Origin: JALZMG01 sp963844175
Lineage (GTDB): Bacteria > Actinomycetota > Acidimicrobiia > Acidimicrobiales > Ilumatobacteraceae
Reading direction: 5' to 3'
Length of the DNA stretch: 64,000 nt
NCBI GenBank assembly: GCA_963844175.1
Contig: CAWJNE010000021.1
Coordinates: 248,001 to 312,000, forward strand
In this document: positions 60,017-64,000 of the stretch, piece by piece
Numbering within the stretch: the stretch's first letter is position 1
Layout: each line of letters opens with the position of its first letter
Notes under the pieces: generated by a model
The model's database searches: none
Seen by the model: only the letters and a program-made list of their open reading frames with translations
What the model was told of the DNA's origin: nothing
Program-made: the position numbers and the translations under genes

Positions 60017-61606
60017 GTGGTGGGCTCGATCCAGGTCAGCCACGTGAGCTGGCGACGACCGGGCGGCGCCGAGCTGTTGCACGACATGAGCTTCCACGTC
60101 GGCAACGGGCAGCGGGCGGCGTTGATCGGTGCCAACGGCGTCGGCAAGTCGACGCTGCTGCGGATGATCACCGGCGAGCTGCGACCGAGTGAGGGGACCG
60201 TCACCGTCGACGGTCGGTTGGGCGTGATGCGCCAGCTGGTCGGGACCGCCGACCGGTCACCGGGGGCGCCGACCACCGTGCGCCAGCTGCTGGTCTCGGC
60301 CAGCGAGCCGCAGCTTCGAGCGGCCGCCGATGCGCTGGAGCGAGCCGAGCGGCAGGCGGTCGAGGAGCCGATGCGCTACGCCGAGGCACTCGCCGCCTGG
60401 GGCGACCTCGGCGGCTACGAGGCCGAGGTGCTGTGGGACGAGTGCGTGATGCGGGCGCTCGGCGTCGACCTGACGCCGGTCGCATCCCGCCCGCTGCGGA
60501 CGTTCTCCGGCGGGGAGCAGAAGCGCTTGGTGCTCGAGGTGCTGCTGCGCGGCCACGCCGACGTGCTGCTGCTGGACGAGCCGGACAACTTCCTCGACGT
60601 GCCGGGAAAGCGCTGGCTCGAGCGGGAGCTCGTCGCCACGCGCAAGACGGTCCTCTACGTGAGCCACGACCGGGAGCTGCTGGCGGCGACGGCCACGCGC
60701 ATCGTGACCGTCGAGCCGACCGGGGCGTGGACCCACGGCGGGGGCTTCGCCGGCTACGCATCGGCGCGCCGTCAGCACCTCGAAACGCTGGCCAAGGACC
60801 GGGCGCTGTACGACGGCGAGCGCCAGCGGCTGGAGGCCTTCGTCGCCCTGATGCGGCAGCGGGCGAAGATCTCGGACAACTTCGCACCCAAGCTCAAGGC
60901 GGCCGAGACGCGGCTCCGCCACTTCGTCGAACGCACCGAGCGCCCGGTCGACGTCCGCGACCAGCGCGTCGACATGCGCCTCGGGGGTGCCCGCACAGGC
61001 AAGCGGGCCGTGATCGTCGAGCAGCTCGAGCTCGACGGGCTCACCGACGCCTTCGACCTCGAGCTGTGGTTCGGCGAGCGGGTCGCCGTGCTCGGCGGCA
61101 ACGGCGTCGGCAAGAGCCACTTCCTGCGGTTGCTCGGCGGCGACGAGAGCGTCGCCCACCACGGCGCGTGGCGGCTCGGAGCAGGCGTCGTGGCGGGCCT
61201 CTTCCACCAGACCCACGAGCACGGCGAGTGGACCGGACGCACGCTGCTCGACATCCTCCACGACCACGACGTGGTGCGCGGACCGGCGATGGGCATGCTG
61301 CGTCGCTACGAGCTGCAGGGGTGCGCGGAGCAGCCCTTCGACACGCTGTCGGGCGGTCAGCAGGCGCGCTTCCAGATCCTGCTGCTCGAGCGGTCCGGCG
61401 CCACGCTGCTGCTGCTCGACGAGCCGACCGACAACCTCGACCTGGTCTCGGCCGAAGCGCTGGAGTCCGGGCTGGCCGAGTTCACCGGGACGGTCATCGC
61501 CGTGACCCACGACCGCTGGTTCCTGCGCGGCTTCGACCGCTTCGTGGTGTTCGGCGAGGACTGCACGGTCTCGGACCACCTCGAGGTCCCGCCCGCCTGG
61601 CGGTAG
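60017..61606 (+). CDS. ABC-F family ATPase
   Basis: A 529-aa soluble protein with two ABC domains and no membrane segments. First domain: Walker A LIGANGVGKSTLLRM (~35), signature FSGGEQKRL, Walker B VLLLDEPDNFLDVPGK, H-loop VSHDRELL. Linker with basic helices (~245-310). Second domain: Walker A VLGGNGVGKSHFLRL, signature LSGGQQARF, Walker B LLLLDEPTDNLDL, H-loop VTHDRWFL. Such proteins bind the ribosomal E site and adjust translation or give antibiotic protection. Starts at GTG 60017 or the next GTG. Its position after larBC is probably incidental. Confidence 0.93.
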   Translation: MVGSIQVSHVSWRRPGGAELLHDMSFHVGNGQRAALIGANGVGKSTLLRMITGELRPSEGTVTVDGRLGVMRQLVGTADRSPGAPTTVRQLLVSASEPQLRAAADALERAERQAVEEPMRYAEALAAWGDLGGYEAEVLWDECVMRALGVDLTPVASRPLRTFSGGEQKRLVLEVLLRGHADVLLLDEPDNFLDVPGKRWLERELVATRKTVLYVSHDRELLAATATRIVTVEPTGAWTHGGGFAGYASARRQHLETLAKDRALYDGERQRLEAFVALMRQRAKISDNFAPKLKAAETRLRHFVERTERPVDVRDQRVDMRLGGARTGKRAVIVEQLELDGLTDAFDLELWFGERVAVLGGNGVGKSHFLRLLGGDESVAHHGAWRLGAGVVAGLFHQTHEHGEWTGRTLLDILHDHDVVRGPAMGMLRRYELQGCAEQPFDTLSGGQQARFQILLLERSGATLLLLDEPTDNLDLVSAEALESGLAEFTGTVIAVTHDRWFLRGFDRFVVFGEDCTVSDHLEVPPAWR

Positions 61607-61607
61607 C

Positions 61608-61659
61608 CGTTCTGACCGTCACAACCGGCCGCTGTGAGTCGATCCAGACGGCCAGAACG
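61608..61659. terminator. Bidirectional hairpin between ABC-F and TlpA-like genes
   Basis: CGTTCTG-A-CCGTC pairs with GACGG-C-CAGAACG (7 + 5 bp with a single mismatch); inside it TCACA and TGTGA can also pair. It lies between convergent stops at 61606 and 61670. Confidence 0.65.
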
Positions 61660-61669
61660 AGCTGTTGAT

Positions 61670-62356
61670 TCAAGCAAGTGCGGCGTCGACCAGGGCGTCG
61701 AGCTGGTCGACGGGCAGCTCGCCGACGGCGCGCGCCTTGACGGTGCCGTCGGCACCGAGGACGACGAAGTAGGGGTAGCTCGGGCCGCCGTAGGCCCTGA
61801 AGGCTGATCCCTCCTCGTCGTCGGCCAGCGCCGGCCAGGTCCAGCCGCGGTCCTGCAGCCACTGGCCGGGGGGAAAGTTCGGCCGCTGGTCCGTGACACC
61901 GGTGCTGACCCCGATGATCTCGAGATCGGCCGGCACGGCACCCGAATCACGCCACTCGTTGAGCACGGGGATCTCGGAGTTGCAGTGCGGGCACCAGTGG
62001 GCGAGAAACACGACCATCGTCGGCCCGCTCTCGCCGGGGACGACCTCGACCGGCTCGCCGGCGTACGAGGTGCCGGTGATGACCGGCGGTGTCATGCCGA
62101 TCGCCGGATCGTCGGGCTCGCGCGTGAACTCCGGCAACGGGTCGCCAGCGATCTCGACGGCGCCGTAGACCAGGGCGTCATCGGCCGGCTGGTCGCCCGC
62201 CGCGTCCGCACCGGTCGCCGTCGTGGCCGTGCCGCCGTCACTGGTGCTGTCGTCGTCGGAGTCGCGGGTCAGCACGACGGCGAGCAGGCCGGCGACGGCC
62301 GCCACGATGATCACGGCGACGATGACGAGGGGGGTGCGGGATCGCGCGGTCACCAT
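61670..62356 (-). CDS. TlpA/ResA-like thioredoxin-fold protein
   Basis: A 228-aa membrane-anchored thiol-disulfide protein. N-terminal helix (TPLVIVAVIIVAAVAGLLAVVL, residues ~8-30, core VIVAVIIVAAVAGLLAVV), acidic Thr linker, and a thioredoxin fold outside the membrane with the active site in FLAHWCPHCNSEIPVL (CPHC, ~128). YPYFVVLGADGTV carries the cis-Pro strand (SYPYF). CPHC is the DsbA-type redox centre, so it probably acts as the oxidant partner of the DsbB-like protein encoded just upstream; the genes overlap by 7 bp (62350-62356). ATG 62356 was chosen to give the anchor helix directly after a short positive N-terminus. Confidence 0.9.
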   Translation of the reverse strand: MVTARSRTPLVIVAVIIVAAVAGLLAVVLTRDSDDDSTSDGGTATTATGADAAGDQPADDALVYGAVEIAGDPLPEFTREPDDPAIGMTPPVITGTSYAGEPVEVVPGESGPTMVVFLAHWCPHCNSEIPVLNEWRDSGAVPADLEIIGVSTGVTDQRPNFPPGQWLQDRGWTWPALADDEEGSAFRAYGGPSYPYFVVLGADGTVKARAVGELPVDQLDALVDAALA

Positions 62357-62904
62357 GCCTCCTGCAGGTCGTGGGCGTCGTGCTGGTCCTTCGGCATCAC
62401 GAGCACCAGGATGGCGAAGAATCCGGCCAACGCCATGAACGCCAGGGACACGAACCCGAGCTCCCGGAACCACACGTCGGCGCACGACGGCCCGACGCCG
62501 CACGCCCCGCCGTCCAGCGACGGACGCCATTCGGTGAGGTAGTGGTACGTCGACACGAGGCCACCGATGACGGCGAGGGGCATGACGTACCAGCGGACGC
62601 TGCGGTCGCGCCGGATGGCCGCCACGAGCAGGATGACCGCCAGCGGGTACATGGCGATGCGCTGGAACCAGCACAGCCGGCAGGGCACGTAGTCGGCGAC
62701 CTCGGAGAAGTAGAGGCTGCCGGCGGTCGCCGTTGCGGCGACGAGGAAGGCCAGCCACAGGCCGGCGTCGTCGACGGCGTCCACGACACGCCGGATGCCC
62801 GCCGATCGCGGAGCCACGGCGCGCCCGATCAGCAGGAGCACCGCACCCCCGCCGGCGATCAGCGCCAGCAGCGATGCGAAGACCTGCGCGGCCTCGACGT
62901 CCAC
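62350..62904 (-). CDS. DsbB-like disulfide bond formation protein
   Basis: A 184-aa four-helix membrane protein of the DsbB/BdbC family. The first Cys pair is in YVPCRLCWFQRIAMYPLAV (CRLC, followed by the conserved Gln-Arg), the second in LDGGACGVGPSCADVW, and helices surround them. It would reoxidise a DsbA-like partner using quinone; the CPHC protein downstream fits this role. The start GTG 62904 has a CATACT -10-like box 7 nt upstream; ATG 62952 or 62994 would add a hydrophilic N-terminus that looks non-coding. Confidence 0.88.
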   Translation of the reverse strand: MDVEAAQVFASLLALIAGGGAVLLLIGRAVAPRSAGIRRVVDAVDDAGLWLAFLVAATATAGSLYFSEVADYVPCRLCWFQRIAMYPLAVILLVAAIRRDRSVRWYVMPLAVIGGLVSTYHYLTEWRPSLDGGACGVGPSCADVWFRELGFVSLAFMALAGFFAILVLVMPKDQHDAHDLQEAW

Positions 62905-63049
62905 GGCCGGAAGTATGCGCTCCGCCCGCCGCCCGCCCTCGACCCACCCCATCAACTCACACCCCCCTCTCAACTCCCGAAACCAGGTTCTCAAGCGTTT
63001 TCAGGGGTCAAAGATGAGCCCGAATCCTCAGAAGAACCATCATGTGGCC

Positions 63050-64000
63050 ATGTCGAGCGTGGTGGCGGAGCTGCGCCGGACCCGCCGGATCAGGCGGCTC
63101 GGCGAGCTGGAGTGGTTCGAGGTGGCGTACCGCGCCTACCTCGCTGCGCTGGCCGGAGGCGTCGTGGTCCTCTGGCTCAGCGGGTTGGTCCCCGACGAGC
63201 CGGCCACGGCCGCCGAGGTCGCCGACGTGAGCCGCTACGGGCCGGCGGTGATCGGCACGATCGTCGCGGTGGCCCTGGCGCTCGGCCTGCGCAGCGGCAG
63301 CGACGGCGGTCCCGTGGCCCTGGAGGCCGCCGACGTCCGCCACCTGCTGCTCGCCCCCGTGCCACGACGGCAGGTCCTGCTGACCCCGGTCGTCCAGCGG
63401 CTGCGGGCGATGGCCTTCGGCGGCGCCCTCGTCGGGGCGATCGCCGGGCAGCTCGCGGCGCGGCGCCTCCCGGGTTCGGGGCCGGCGTGGGCGGCGTCGG
63501 GCGCGCTGGCCGGAGCGGCGACCGGCTGTGCCTTCGTCGCCGTCGCCGTCATCGCTCACGTCACCCGGCTCCCCAGGTGGGTCACCACCGGGCTCGGCGC
63601 CGTCCTGCTCGCTGCCCAAGCAGGGGCGGTGGTCGGCTGGTGGCCCGGACCCGGCGACGGGCTCGGCAGCCTGGCGATGTGGGGGTGGCGCCAGCACCTC
63701 GCCGACCTCGTCGCGCTGGGAGTCGTCGTCGCGTTGACCGGCGTCGCCCTGGCGATGGCTGGGCGACTCCGGGTCGAGCCGCTCGTGCGTCGCGCTGACC
63801 TCGTTGCTCAACTGCGCTTCGCTGTGACGATGCAGGACCTGCGCACCGTGATCCTGATCCGTCGCCAGCTGCGCGACGAGCGCCCGCGCAGCCGCCCGTG
63901 GCGCCTGTTGCGCCCGCAGTTCGGCGGACCCCGCTGGGCCGTGTGGGACCGCGGCTGGCGCGGCCTCGCCCGCTACCCGGTCGCCCGCATCGGACGGATG
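63050..64000 (+). CDS. Polytopic membrane protein, probably ABC exporter permease (partial)
   Basis: An open frame from ATG 63050 (GTG 63044 is the alternative) to the window edge, 317 residues. About five hydrophobic helices can be seen: YRAYLAALAGGVVVLWLSGL, YGPAVIGTIVAVALALGL, WAASGALAGAATGCAFVAVA, TGLGAVLLAAQAGAVVGWW and LADLVALGVVVALTGVALAM. Between helices 2 and 3 lies LEAADVRHLLLAPVPRRQVL, a stretch common in large actinobacterial ABC-2-like permeases. It then turns to a basic cytoplasmic segment (MQDLRTVILIRRQLRDERPR). The substrate and partner ATPase lie outside the window. Confidence 0.75.
   Translation, partial: MSSVVAELRRTRRIRRLGELEWFEVAYRAYLAALAGGVVVLWLSGLVPDEPATAAEVADVSRYGPAVIGTIVAVALALGLRSGSDGGPVALEAADVRHLLLAPVPRRQVLLTPVVQRLRAMAFGGALVGAIAGQLAARRLPGSGPAWAASGALAGAATGCAFVAVAVIAHVTRLPRWVTTGLGAVLLAAQAGAVVGWWPGPGDGLGSLAMWGWRQHLADLVALGVVVALTGVALAMAGRLRVEPLVRRADLVAQLRFAVTMQDLRTVILIRRQLRDERPRSRPWRLLRPQFGGPRWAVWDRGWRGLARYPVARIGRM

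Overview
The window is about 70% GC and densely coded, with many ATGA/GTGA start-stop overlaps. It reads as chromosome from a high-GC actinobacterium. Supporting traits are an F420-dependent luciferase-like oxidoreductase, a BTAD (AfsR/SARP-like) ATPase regulator, a DapC-like aminotransferase, a Kdp potassium system, DUF4239, DUF4118 and DUF6325 proteins, Ser/Thr-rich lipoproteins with Cys lipoboxes, and at least nine genes with a TANNNT-like -10 box 6-7 nt before the start codon (leaderless mRNAs). An acidimicrobial (Ilumatobacter-like) origin is my guess from overall gene style; it is not proven.

Layout. 1-7.3 kb (minus strand): ABC-2 exporter (permease + ATPase), an omega-amidase/aminotransferase pair, an AhpD-like protein with an isocitrate-lyase/PEP-mutase-fold enzyme, a cyclopropane-fatty-acid synthase and a pterin-dehydratase/VOC fusion. 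7.4-11.7 kb: a Gly-rich membrane protein, beta-carbonic anhydrase, diacylglycerol kinase and two PAP2 phosphatases. 11.8-13.8 kb: CorA and an ArsR/AHSA1 pair with a clear promoter-operator. 13.8-22.8 kb: a complete kdp locus in the order DUF4118 protein, 50-aa membrane protein, KdpF, KdpA, KdpB, KdpC, KdpD, KdpE. 22.8-30.5 kb: DUF4239, two beta-lactamase-fold lipoproteins (one without catalytic residues), DinB, DUF1801 and the BTAD regulator. 30.6-36.8 kb: ThrE-like exporter, DHA2 efflux pump, an N-formylglutamate-amidohydrolase-like protein, DUF6325, and a degenerate toxin-antitoxin-like pair. 36.8-41.3 kb: tandemly duplicated alpha/beta-hydrolase lipoproteins, an integrase remnant beside tRNA-Arg(ACG), a LysM/lysozyme-like protein, tRNA-Ser(GCT) and tRNA-Ser(TGA). 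41.5-51.2 kb: S33 peptidase, a large cyclase/ATPase/TPR regulator, universal stress protein, DoxX and small proteins. 51.3-57 kb: three SDRs, an F420 oxidoreductase and a desaturase/PaaX divergon. 57-64 kb: PheA, LarB, LarC, ABC-F, TlpA-DsbB and a partial membrane protein.

Two genome-scale observations stand out. First, about ten apparent frameshifts lie between 18.6 and 46.4 kb. Nearly all have the sense of one extra base, and none lies outside that span, which points to assembly or sequencing error more than to real gene decay. Second, an ~80-bp mosaic repeat with a GGTCGG/CCGACC hairpin and a GCGAGC-rich tail occurs at four loci, always between co-directional minus-strand genes and once inside the kdp operon. 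Regulatory DNA is unusually readable: overlapping divergent promoters with a dyad (55.2 kb), an ArsR promoter-operator (13.7 kb), a 14-bp-arm palindrome (52.2 kb) and a shared 21-bp direct-repeat element before two secreted-hydrolase genes (27.5 and 41.4 kb).
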